Part shown: positions 11,493 through 21,881 of the stretch, piece by piece
Layout: each line of letters begins with the position of its first letter
How positions within the stretch are numbered: the stretch's first letter is position 1
Assembly (NCBI GenBank): GCA_001953115.1
Contig: LSSL01000671.1
Coordinates: 1-31,091 of the forward strand
From: Smittium mucronatum
Taxonomy: Eukaryota > Kickxellomycota > Harpellomycetes > Harpellales > Legeriomycetaceae
Reading direction: 5' to 3'
DNA length: 31,091 nt
Position numbers and translations under genes: made by a program
Notes under the pieces: generated by a model
What the model was told of the DNA's origin: nothing
Seen by the model: the letters and a program-made list of their open reading frames with translations, nothing else
Databases searched by the model: none

Positions 11493-12863
11493 CTACCTCC
11501 ATAATTCGTTTATATGGATGCTGCCGTTTCTACCATTTGTAGTTGCTTCGGTGTATTTTTTATTTCTAATTTCAGATTCAATGGAATAACCATCATTATT
11601 TAGCCCCGGTTCTTTTTTGATTTTTCTATGATCGGAATTTGATTCGGAGAAGTCCAAATCAGACAATTCGGATGGTTTATCATCCCCAAAGTAATCTTCA
11701 GATTCCAATGTAGTCATATTTTCGATGGACTTTGGTTTAATGAGCATCAAATCATCTCTTAGTTTATTTTCCTTGCTAATTACTGCATCTTTATTACAAT
11801 CTTTATTACAATCTTTATTATATGATTGCATATTTAAGACTTTTTCTGGGATCTGGGAGGCATCTGATATTTTTCTGGGACTTTTGATGAGCTTAATTTT
11901 CATAATTTTAATATCATTGGCCATATTTTTTATAGTACTATGTTGGTTCTTTGGGGAAATTTCAATATTTAATTGTTTTTCTACATATTTTTCTTTATTT
12001 CTGACCCCTGGCTTACAGCTAATGACTCTTGAGTCGGGATAGTATATTTTGATTTCTCTTTTTTTGAATTATTCAAAATAGCTTTTTTTTTTATATTTCT
12101 TTGTAGTCGGATCTCCAGTGATAGCTTTGTTAGCAAAAACTGCATGCTGGTTTAAACCCCTGATGAAATAGATTTATTTTTCCATCATCGTGAATTATGA
12201 ACAGCGGTAGTTCTGTGTCTACATAATTTTTGCAGAAAAATATTCGGATACCATACTGTAAAAACATTTGGTAACCTATATAGCTAATGCGCTTATGTCT
12301 TTTATCGTTCCAAGATACCCCAATTGAGCTTTGAGCATTTCAATTATGGATATAATATCCATATTCCCGTAATTTGGTATGTTAAATACAGCCACCTTCT
12401 CCTCATACCTAACTGCCCGATGAAATTCGATTTTTTTTCCATCTAATGTAATATATTTTATCATTGGATCTTCAGCATCTGCAACTGAATGGAATATAAA
12501 GTAGGTAGTCCTAAATTTGAAATCCTCCTGCATGCTGAAGTATAGATCGGTAAGATGTTCAGATATGGATTTTGAGGCTTCAAAAGCTCTTCGCTCTTCG
12601 TCTCTAAACTGGGTCCAGATCATCCATATCTTTTTATCTGATCCATTAGAACAGATTTTTTTAATCTTTTTTTGTGGCGTCCCATCTATAAGATGTCTAA
12701 CCGAGATCTCAACATTATCAATGCCGTCTGGTTTGCTGTATTTTGGTTGGTTATTGTGCTCAAGGGTTTTTTGAATTGTATTTCTTCTAGAGGGAGCTTT
12801 ATTCTGGGTAAAGTTTTAAAAAAACCCTAGTTTAAGGGTATCTCTGTAGTTCAAATTATCCAT
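11493..12863 (-). pseudogene. LINE ORF1 (Gag-like) remnant with damaged zinc knuckle
   Basis: ORF1 proteins bind element RNA and chaperone retrotransposition. The frame starts at ATG 12863 and is interrupted by a stop near 12812. A long open stretch follows down to 12276 (DGTPQKKIKKI, later FNIPNYGNMDIISIIEMLK), then a frame change. Around 12145-12105 the reading gives CSFC, four positions, then HWRSDY, matching the CCHC knuckle C-x2-C-x4-H-x4-C with the last Cys changed to Tyr and a stop inside the loop. The last part (11924-11493, 143 codons) is open, acidic and Asn/Lys-rich and ends at 11493. Its position upstream of the endonuclease supports the assignment. Confidence 0.7.
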
Positions 12864-12947
12864 CGCCTTTACCCTTTTAATGGGTCGTGGAATATCAGAT
12901 TTGCTATGCTGAGAACATTTTTTTTTGGTTTTTTGTGTTTTTGAAAG

Positions 12948-13694
12948 TTTTTTTGTGTTTTTTGAATATAGTTTGCAAAATGTTAAATTTGATTGTATAA
13001 AGCGTCCAAATTTATCTAATTGATGAATTTGAGCAATTCAAACGAATTATTTTTAAAAAATTTGGGCATTAGGGTCACGTTCCTAGCTGGGGCATAAAGT
13101 TGGAAATTAACCATTCTTTCAGTCTCTGGATTCACTCCAAACTTTTTCTCAAATTAGATATTGGCTTTTTCAATCTTTTTTAATTAATACGCAAAGTTGT
13201 AGGACCTCGTCTTGATAGATTTATTCCTAGTTTAGTTTTGCGGAAGTGCACCAATTTGACAATTTGCACTTTTTTCCGTTAAGTTTTTTATAGGCTTAAA
13301 AACTGAAATTTTACCAAGTTTTTTGACAAAATTGCAAACTCTGCAATTTTTAGATTTTAGCTTTGTCCAAACTCTCCCAAACTTTGGCAAAGAGTTTATA
13401 ATAACAGTACGGATGTTTTTTGATTAATACGCTAAGTTGCAGGATCACGTTTGGATTTTATTGGCTCTCGTTTTATAGCTTAAAATCGATCGATTTGAGC
13501 CGTGATTTTTACCACACGGAAACCGAAAGAGAGCCGTATTTTGATATTTAGTACACTTGGTCTGGTATATTAGTACCAAGTGTCCACTTTTGAGGTTTAA
13601 AGCTTAACTGTTAACTTTTATGGTTATAAAAAATTCAAAATTGTAAAATTTACTATAAAATGGATGGAAAAATACTATATAACAATGGCATATA
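12948..13694. repeat. 747-bp block, copy 1, ending at the N gap
   Basis: Compared by eye, this appears base-for-base identical to 13961-14707 (offset 1013). It ends exactly where the Ns begin. Inside are two diverged copies of TTAATACGCWAAGTTGYAGGA about 235 bp apart (13187 and 13422) and a hairpin, ACACTTGGT / ACCAAGTGT, at about 13552-13582. No gene is visible in it. Confidence 0.95.
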
Positions 13695-13960
13695 NNNNNN
13701 NNNNNNNNNNNNNNNNNNNNNNNNNNNNNNNNNNNNNNNNNNNNNNNNNNNNNNNNNNNNNNNNNNNNNNNNNNNNNNNNNNNNNNNNNNNNNNNNNNNN
13801 NNNNNNNNNNNNNNNNNNNNNNNNNNNNNNNNNNNNNNNNNNNNNNNNNNNNNNNNNNNNNNNNNNNNNNNNNNNNNNNNNNNNNNNNNNNNNNNNNNNN
13901 NNNNNNNNNNNNNNNNNNNNNNNNNNNNNNNNNNNNNNNNNNNNNNNNNNNNNNNNNNNN
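13695..13960. other. Assembly gap (266 Ns)
   Basis: A run of N bases. Any reading frame through it has no meaning. It sits precisely between the two identical 747-bp blocks. Confidence 1.
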
Positions 13961-14707
13961 TTTTTTTGTGTTTTTTGAATATAGTTTGCAAAATGTTAAA
14001 TTTGATTGTATAAAGCGTCCAAATTTATCTAATTGATGAATTTGAGCAATTCAAACGAATTATTTTTAAAAAATTTGGGCATTAGGGTCACGTTCCTAGC
14101 TGGGGCATAAAGTTGGAAATTAACCATTCTTTCAGTCTCTGGATTCACTCCAAACTTTTTCTCAAATTAGATATTGGCTTTTTCAATCTTTTTTAATTAA
14201 TACGCAAAGTTGTAGGACCTCGTCTTGATAGATTTATTCCTAGTTTAGTTTTGCGGAAGTGCACCAATTTGACAATTTGCACTTTTTTCCGTTAAGTTTT
14301 TTATAGGCTTAAAAACTGAAATTTTACCAAGTTTTTTGACAAAATTGCAAACTCTGCAATTTTTAGATTTTAGCTTTGTCCAAACTCTCCCAAACTTTGG
14401 CAAAGAGTTTATAATAACAGTACGGATGTTTTTTGATTAATACGCTAAGTTGCAGGATCACGTTTGGATTTTATTGGCTCTCGTTTTATAGCTTAAAATC
14501 GATCGATTTGAGCCGTGATTTTTACCACACGGAAACCGAAAGAGAGCCGTATTTTGATATTTAGTACACTTGGTCTGGTATATTAGTACCAAGTGTCCAC
14601 TTTTGAGGTTTAAAGCTTAACTGTTAACTTTTATGGTTATAAAAAATTCAAAATTGTAAAATTTACTATAAAATGGATGGAAAAATACTATATAACAATG
14701 GCATATA
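13961..14707. repeat. 747-bp block, copy 2, starting at the N gap
   Basis: This starts immediately after the gap with TTTTTTTGTG and repeats copy 1 through ACAATGGCATATA. Beyond it the sequence continues into CTAAAAAAG and a second ACAATGGCATATA at 14721-14733, a local 13-mer repeat. Perfect identity in a region full of decayed repeats suggests one locus represented twice. Confidence 0.95.
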
Positions 14708-14771
14708 CTAAAAAAGACAATGGCATATATCTTTTTCGTGTTTTCTGCTTAATTTTTTCAAAAAAGGCTAA

Positions 14772-14996
14772 GGGAAGCAAGCGGTTCCGTTTTCAGCAAC
14801 CATAAACGGTTTCAAAAAAACTTCGATTCAATTTTACGATGAAGCGAGGAAGCAAACAGATAAAGAAAAAGAAGAAGGTTTTAAAGAAATCGATGATGAT
14901 AAATCAACAGAGGATCAAGATGCACGAATGAAACTTTTGGATACATTTTTGGTAACAGAAATTTTTGAATGCAAGAGCGAGGAAGAAGAAGATTAA
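14772..14996 (+). pseudogene. 3' coding fragment, pogo/Tigger-like transposase C-terminus (tentative)
   Basis: From about 14772 to the TAA at 14994-14996 one plus-strand frame is open for about 74 codons, reading AVPFSATINGFKKTSIQFYD and ending in an acidic ECKSEEEED tail. There is no ATG near its start and a stop lies just upstream, so it is a 3' exon or a truncated gene. TINGFKKTSI resembles the conserved TIxNxFkKaGI segment near the end of the DDE_1 domain of pogo/Jerky-type transposases. Downstream, 15141-15160 contains a short inverted GC-rich motif (CCGC GGCTTATA GCGG) in an AT-rich setting, of the sort found at ends of such elements. The N gap and 747-bp block lie directly upstream, so missing 5' sequence may be an assembly matter. 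It could instead be the last exon of a cellular gene. Confidence 0.4.
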
Positions 14997-15392
14997 AAAG
15001 TAGAAGTGTTCATATTCAAAATGTATGAAAAGTAAAAAAAATTTCTAAAAGATTCTGAAATTTTTTCTTTGAACCTTTATATAACCGCACTCCTTTATTA
15101 AGCCTATTTTTTTCGGAAAAAAAACTTTTTTTTCTACATCTAACCGCGGCTTATAGCGGAAAAACAAGGTATATGGATATAAGAATGGTGGCGACTTCTT
15201 AAAATTTTTTAAATGCCTTTAAACTAAAATAAAAATTTAGAAATAAATGATTATGAAAAATATGACAATATAGGATTGTTTGAATCACCGGAAAGTTAAT
15301 TTGCGGGATATAACAATCTATAATAAAAGATCTCAGTTTTAAAATAAAATATATTAACTAGGAGTAAAATTCATAAATGTAGGATTATTAGC
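14997..15392. other. Short intergenic region between convergent coding ends
   Basis: It lies between the stop of the plus-strand fragment at 14996 and the stop of the minus-strand gene at 15393, so it would hold both 3' ends. It is AT-rich with T-runs and the inverted motif at 15141-15160. No gene seen. Confidence 0.5.
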
Positions 15393-18300
15393 TTATTGTG
15401 GACTTTTAATGATATTTCCTCGGGCTTCAGATGGCAGAGGAGGCTTTTTGGTTCTAACTGTTGTAACAGATTCCAAGTTAGAAATAGGTTGTTGGTTAGA
15501 GGGGGTTTTCTTAATGGCAGAGGAGCGACCGAAAGTGGGGATTGGGGGTTTTCGAGATACTTTTCTGACTGTAGCAGTGTCACACTTTTCGGGACATGAT
15601 ACATTGATACTTTGGTTATGCGTTTTAGATATATTAGAAACACTAGTAGTGCGATTCGGATGGGTTACTTGTTTTAAAGGAGCCTTTGTTTCGACTGATA
15701 CTTTTCTGTTTTCAGATGTTTTGACACGTAATGAATCATTAATTTTAGCGATGCTGGATGCGGTTGGTTTAAAAAAGGAAGGCCCAGATCTAGAAGCATT
15801 TGAATTTTTGGGAATGGAAGGGCTTCCAGAAAGTTTATTAATTGGAGTTTTGTGATTCAAATTATAATCAGATGATTTCTTGTGAAGACTGGGCTTGTCA
15901 TGAACCTTGAGAGCATTTTTGAGTGATTGATTTCTTAAAGGATGTTCCATAGGTGGTTCTTTACATAATTCTAAATCAGATTTTTTAGGGAGAGATTCAT
16001 CCAAGTTTGGATCAATGAATGCAATAGCCTCGTGATTAAGTTTTTCCGGATCAATATTCTTATCACTCAGATTATCAATGGTATCTACAGCTTGAGGGGC
16101 TTTTTCAGGCGAATGGACATTATTACTTTTAGAAAATTCTGAGGCAATAGCATTAAGATCATCGTTATTATTAATTCCCGGCTCAAGATAAGAAACCTGA
16201 TTTGTTGATTTATTAATGATTTGATCCGTAGTTGGTGCCCCGTCAATTAACTTTTCAAGTAAGGATGTCTTTTTAATTTCTTTTTCAATAGGTTCCTCTG
16301 AGTTAAAAGGGGTGATGGGCTTGCTTTTATTTATCCCATTAGTACGATTTTCTGAAGAACAGTCTTTTGTATCGGCTTCTTTATGCAAATTATTATCGTA
16401 AATAAAAAATGGTGATTTTAATATTTTGTTGGAGATGGGCAACACTGGAGTCGAAGGGATGCCGATTTTTTTTGCCGAGTTGGATATGCTTAATTCATCC
16501 TATGAATAATTAATAAAAAATAATTAAATAGATTATAAAAATTGTAATATTTATGTTATCTACAATGTTCTGAGAAAGGGATGAGAGATCAGAATTATTT
16601 GGAGAATGGGAGATTTTAGATTCGTTGTCATTTTTAGAGCCATTGAGCTTAAAGACACTGATCTCGGGATGAATATATATAGGATGATCTATAATAATAC
16701 AATAAATGGTTAGAAAGTATAAAAGATAGAAAATAGATAGAGTAAAATAAAAAAATTCAAGTTTAAATTAAAATAAAAATATCAAAAAAAATAAATAATA
16801 CCTGGTAAACTCGCTTTATCGGATAAAATGATAGTGTTTTCTGGGTCAGTTTTCTCACTTAAAACAGAGTAACTTGGATCGGGTTTTATGGATTTCGAAT
16901 AATCTATATTATTTTCTAGATCAGATGAGGCAGCCTTATCAAATTTATTAATGAATTTCGATACAATGCTGGGTTTTAAACTTGAATGAGTAGAAAGAGA
17001 TTCTCCACCGAATTCAGATGAATTAGAATGGAATGAAACCGAAGAGCCAGAGATTAAAAGGGGATCAGAAGAATTTAAAGAGTTCCCAGGAGATAAATTT
17101 TGATACAGATGTGTGTCCGACATATTTTCAGTATTTAAAGAGGATTTTGAAAATGAATCTGGTGATAAAACATCAGATATAATGGGATCAGATATAATAT
17201 GATTCGGAGCATCCTTTGATTGTGTGCAATCATTGTTAACTGTCGGAGATGGCGTGTCACTATCGATTCTGGATACAATTCCTTCATCTAACGGGCTGAG
17301 ATGAGAACCACCCACAACTGAGAACTCACTACTTTCTAAGTTATAGTCACCTGTTGATGATTCAGAGTGACCATTATTATTCGAAATCGACGCTATTAAT
17401 TCTGAATTGGAATCTTTTTTCTTGTTTACTTGAATAGTGTTAACAGCATGAATCTCATCATTGAATTCGAGTGATTCCATGTTGGGATCTATTTTATCAC
17501 TTTTATCTTCTGTAATATTATGAGTATTTTTGACAGAAAAATCATTTGAACCTAATTGATTAAAATTGAAAGACCCCTCAATGGGTTTATTTCTTTCATC
17601 AGAAACAGCACTATTGACCATAGGCTCTATTTCAGAAGAGGGAACTGAATCTTGTTGTAAAACTATTTCCGTTTTTAAATTCAAATTATCAACTTGGTTG
17701 GGACCTATTGTTCCATTTTTATCTTGAACGTTTTGATTTACACAAGATTGATCTTCATTTTCTAAGCAGTTAGGTTTAATGGTAGGAAGTTCTATTTCGG
17801 GGCTAATTATTATGCTTTCGTCTTTCTTTTCATCTCTGAGATCGGATTTTTCGTCAGTAAAAGGCATTGAATCATGAGATTGGGGATCTGATTCAAGCTG
17901 GGATGAATCTGAAGGCATATTATCAAGTGTAACATCTTTAATTGATGCTTTTAATGATAGTGGATTCTTTGAATCTTCGAGTAGATTATCGGAAGAAGCA
18001 GAAATTTTGGCCAAAATGTTATCTTTTTCAGAAGGGTTAATGGTTTGCTGAAAGTCCTCCTGTACGGGGGTTTTCAAGATGTCATCATTAATAAATTGCT
18101 TTGAGTCATTTAAAGAAGATATGAATTTGGATGCAAAAACAGAATCCAAATCGGTGTTGCTTGAAAATAGAAGTTCAACTGGGTTAATAAACGGTAGCAA
18201 TTCGGATACTCTATATGTAATGAATTTTCAGAATTTAAAAATCTACAAAAGCTTTTCAAAAAACGTACCTTAATTTAGGCCCGATGATTTCAGTAATGAG

Positions 18301-19890
18301 AGGGCTCAAATTCGAAATCATTTTTTTACATTCCATAACTGCATGGTCCTTTTCCAACAATATAGCTACACTTTTTCTTCCTATGAATAGCTCAGACTTA
18401 ATTTGATAGCTTATATTTATTTCTGGCTCGAATATTTTTGATAAAGATTCTTCGTTGAAAGTAATATGCTCAATTGTAATAACATTGAAGTGAAAAGAAT
18501 CTAATAATTGGCTTATTCTAGAAGATATTTTATCATATATAAGAGAACTGACAACCAACAAGCTTTTGGAGACTGAAGTATCATTTTCTAATACAATATC
18601 CTGATTGGTACCTAAAGATGCAATTAGTTAGATTTTTAAAGTGAAATAACAATAAATGAAGTGGGAAGAAGTCTAAACTGAAAATGGATGGAAGATTATT
18701 ATACCTATATTCAGAACATTATTGTTAGCATCATTGCGGTGTTGGATAAGTTTAATCGAATTCAATTTGATGTGCTGAGAATCATTATTCAAATTATTAG
18801 GTTTGATTGAATCAATGGCAGAAACAAGAGCAAGGTTTTCTGAATATTTTCCAGGAATTAGGATAATGGTAACATCTTTACTTTGGCTTTCAAAAACAGA
18901 ATGTAGGCTAGAAATAAATTATGAAAATATGATTAGCTTATAAAAATAAAAATAAGATAATAAAAAATGAAAATTTTATATTAATGAAAAGGAAGAGTCA
19001 ATAATAATAAAAATTGATACCTTTTGGAAATGTTTTTTTCTTTTAATCCAAGAATTTTTGGATTAATTAGAATCCTAAGTTTAGAATAGGAGGATATTCC
19101 AGAAATTTCATAAACATGAATAAAAAGATTTTCAAAATCATCTTTTCCCTGTATGATAACATTATCTTTAGTCACCAATTCAGAAATTCTAGAATCATTT
19201 TCGAGTATTCTGTGAGTTTCTTTGAATTTAACGTTCAAACCATTAGAGAAAAGAATTTCATTAATAGGTGACAAGTGTATATTTTGAAGTTCACTAATTA
19301 TGATTAACTGAGAATCCTGGACAACAGAATCAAAATAGAAAGATTTGGATACAAAATCATAGACACCGAGATCAAGAACATTTCTATTGAAAATACAATT
19401 TGATTCATGAGAAGAATTTTCGGGCTCTGAAGTAAAAAGATAAAAATCGATTGTAGAATATTCAATGAAATGGTCGAAAATAGGATATTTTTCTACTACA
19501 TCTTTAAGGAAATCGACGGAAGACATGCTCATGGTAACCGTAAATACGGGACTTTCGCCAGTAACTTTTAATGCTATACAGGGACCAGTCGAGTATCTTG
19601 ATATAATGAGGCTTAGATTTTCTTCGGAAGTTGATTTGGAGTACAAATCCAATAAATTTTGGAGACTAAGCCATACTACTCTTTTATCTAAAATGGACAA
19701 ACCGTTAATTTCTAACTCAGAAACAACAGTATTAAAGATAATAGAGTTAGAAAATAAAGGGGACAGAAGGATGATGGAGAATTCCTCGGAATCGGTGATC
19801 TAACAAAGAAAGCAATAAAAAGAAAGATATAGAAAATACAAGGTACTATAAGACTTAATAATTTTGGGTTTAAATTCTCACAGTAGTCAT
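15393..19890 (-). CDS. Triple NDK-like-domain protein with long disordered tail (1324 aa, 7 exons)
   Basis: Exons on the minus strand: 19890-19882, 19799-19021, 18907-18705, 18611-18269, 18210-16802, 16688-16564 and 16499-15393; 3975 nt in frame. Introns are 58-113 nt, GT...AG, several with CTAAY branch-like sites. Three segments resemble the nucleoside diphosphate kinase fold: residues about 8-91 (FSIILLSP...STGPCIALKVTGE), 166-255 (LIIISE...IHVYEISG) and 347-440 (LLVVSS...RKSVAILLEKDHAV). The NDK active-site NxxH and KPD motifs are absent, so it is probably not an active kinase. Residues after about 475 are Ser/Asp/Asn-rich, low complexity, with many SP/TP sites. The basic C-terminus has two PxxP motifs, RKPPIP (1272) and KKPPLP (1307), suited to SH3 binding. 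Exon 1 encodes only MTT and is the least certain part. Function unknown; scaffold or regulatory role is inference. Confidence 0.8.
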
Positions 19891-20639
19891 TATAGATTTT
19901 ACGAATTGAATCTATCAAAATTCGAATATTTTGCTTAATTTCAATATACGAAGTGGAATCAAAGTTTAGGGTTCAAGTAACTATTTTATGCTATTAGAAC
20001 TGATCCACAATAAAAATTCCAAAAACCGCTATATATCTGATTCATCATTATAGGCGATAAAATGGTTCTCGGTGAGATTCAAAATTGCAGCTAAATATTC
20101 ACAGTATCAAAAATCCATTGGATAATAAATATTACTATTCCAAAAATGAATGCTATTTTTTGCTTCAGGCTTATTCCTTTCCTAACTCGAAAGTGATTGG
20201 GGTTGTATAAATTCGATTTCCTATTTTTTATTAGGGAATTGGAAAACTTGCAATTATTATTTTTAATTCATTGTTAAATTATTGATTTGACAGAAAATAT
20301 GTGCATTATTTTTATAGGCCCCTTAAAATGAAAGCTATGAAAAATGACACCAATCCATTGTCGATAATTACAATGTATCCTGTGGATCATTATAATTGGT
20401 TATATCTAATTTAAAATCTTTAAAATCCTAAAGCGGAAAGCTTGAGAAAAAAAATATCCTATTAAAAATAAATGGGATTATTAGGCATATGAAGTTCCAG
20501 TTAAATGTAGCGAAAATTGTTAGGAATATCAATGTCTGACATAAATTAACCGGTTCACGTTTATTTCGTTATTGTATGAAAAAGTATGTTATTATCAATC
20601 TTTTCAAGACCGATGATACTTAAATGGCTTTCATTTTAG
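19891..20639. promoter_or_regulatory. Intergenic region upstream of the NDK-like gene
   Basis: It must contain the promoter of the minus-strand gene starting at 19890, but no TATA box or defined site stands out. Only short broken frames occur on either strand. The left-hand end of the FHA remnant borders it. Confidence 0.3.
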
Positions 20640-21085
20640 GTTCAATGTTATCTTCGAAGAGCCTAAATCTGTACATTATTGGATAAGTAATGAAATTGGT
20701 TTGATTGAAGCTTTAAATACATATAAATAGGAGTGAGGCATAATTTAGGCATGGGAAGGGTTAAAGAGTTATTCCTAAAGGGTTCTGCAAGACTTAACCG
20801 AGAATTAAGTTATAAGATTAATTAGTATCATTTTGGGTATGTTAAATATTACAAATCTAAAATAGTAATGCGATCAGTTCGGACGCTTTTCGGATTCCTT
20901 CCAAATATGTAGTGTGATCCGATTGTTAAACAGTCGAATAGAAAGAACCCTTCATTATATTTATTGTCAAAAGATACTACAACCATAGCAATAAATGTGC
21001 CACCGATGGCTCCATCTTTCAGTATGTAGTTAGCGATTCTGTTGAGTTTTACAATGTGAGATGAATATATTGGTGATACTATCAT
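20640..21085 (-). pseudogene. Decayed FHA-domain gene fragment
   Basis: FHA domains bind phosphothreonine peptides. The first part (21085-20852) is open from an ATG and reads GFFLFDCLTIGSHYIFGRNP followed by TDRITILDL, matching the beta strands and GR motif at the start of an FHA domain. A plausible intron follows, with donor GTAATATT at 20852 and branch TACTAATTAA. Beyond it, one frame gives PSHA near 20757-20745 (compare SRxHA) and TDLGSSKITLN at about 20672-20640 (compare DLGSSNGTxxN). That frame has two in-frame stops, and the GT of the NGT motif is lost. The order of motifs is right for an FHA domain, but the gene looks broken. Nothing C-terminal is recognisable, so the parent family (Nbs1, SNIP1/Pml1, kinase or other) is unknown. 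Confidence 0.5.
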
Positions 21086-21365
21086 GTGATATGGGTCTTA
21101 AGATGTAGTTTACAAATATGACGAGCATTTTAATAGCCCTAATGATGTTGCTGATATGAAGTGTGGGGTATTGGGCTGAAACCATTTTTTCCTTGTGAAA
21201 TTAGTATCCAATAACTGGATAGAGTATAATATCTAAATTTGAATTGATAAAAAAAAATTTATACCACGGAATTTTATATTAAGATAACAGCATTAAAAAC
21301 TATACTAAAAAAATATTAAGTAAAGAAAAAGGCGTACAGAAAAGACTAATATATTAGATACAATA

Positions 21366-21881
21366 AGCTCCTCTGTTGGTCTACCGGCTGCGTACCTACG
21401 GGATAAGGATGCAATCTACCAACCGAAAGACCCTCCCCCCTGGCATTGCTTCGAGTAGGTGTATGACTGAGGTTACATACAGTCAAGAATTAAGCTCTTT
21501 GTCAATAAAAAACAGTTCATTGAATCTACTGAGCTCCTATTCAGAGCCTACTTCTAACAGGATTAATAAAATTAGTCTCCTACCCAAACGTGTGTTTGAT
21601 CGAAATGATTTCCCCTCAAATAGCTGTTAGACGCTGTGATCCGTTTGACTGTCGAACGCTGGACTTTTATACTAGACTATGTCTCAGCTGTGCTAAACGA
21701 TCGTTTCCTCCTGTTTCGAGATGGTCCTCCTCTGGAATCGCTGTCCTCCGAATCGCTGTGCGCTGTCTCCACTATTCCCAACCAAGAATAGTACAACGCT
21801 GCGTGAAATTTTAGTATAGTGTACTTCGAAAAGTACACTATTAAGCCCCTAAACCACGGCAAGGTATTTCACTCCTAGGGG
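21366..21881. repeat. Interspersed repeat R1, copy 2 (fuller copy)
   Basis: 21543-21881 matches window positions 1-383, and 21366-21542 is further sequence that copy 1 would have before the window edge. It is clearly more GC-rich than its flanks. On the minus strand it has a TATAAAA box at 21670-21664; copy 1 has lost this box. It ends with the same two hairpins as copy 1, at about 21815-21841 and 21846-21881. A solo LTR read on the minus strand is possible. I could not find convincing TG...CA ends or a target-site duplication. Confidence 0.75.

Larger units (their letters stand above)
7092..12863 (-). mobile_element. Degenerate LINE (non-LTR) retrotransposon, about 5.7 kb
   Basis: In minus-strand order the region holds an ORF1 with a zinc-knuckle remnant, an AP-type endonuclease (GDFN motif), a reverse transcriptase (GVRQGCPVSSILLNFYISDI, FVDDFAVIA) and a C-terminal region ending in an EPIEHPFLLCEKW motif. 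This order defines an APE-type LINE. Every domain is interrupted by stops or frameshifts, so the copy is dead. The 5' limit is set at the first ORF1 ATG and may lie further out. The 3' limit is set at a T-run at 7092-7103 (poly-A on the coding strand). I cannot assign the clade; RT blocks resemble those of zygomycete LINEs with the SQATALYE motif. Confidence 0.9.

Noticed and set aside
11725..12042. 105-codon plus-strand frame rich in Leu/Ile/Phe, membrane-like
   Set aside because: Antisense to the Asp/Asn/Lys-rich ORF1 tail of the LINE; the hydrophobicity is a by-product.
13653..14013. Open frames of 104-117 codons across the gap
   Set aside because: They consist of N translated as X and have no meaning.
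15396..15855. Plus-strand frames of 67 and 148 codons opposite the last exon of the NDK-like gene
   Set aside because: They are antisense shadows; the minus frame is joined to six other exons by consistent splice phases.
19465..19803. 112-codon plus-strand frame
   Set aside because: Antisense to the NDK-like exon 2, which shows the family motif STGPCIAL.
15393..19890. Calling the NDK-like protein an active nucleoside diphosphate kinase
   Set aside because: None of the three domains shows the catalytic His motif or the KPD nucleotide-binding motif.
19712..19918. 68-codon minus-strand frame with a hydrophobic end, resembling a membrane segment
   Set aside because: The hydrophobic stretch is the polypyrimidine tract of intron 1 of the NDK-like gene read as codons; the exon 2 frame differs.
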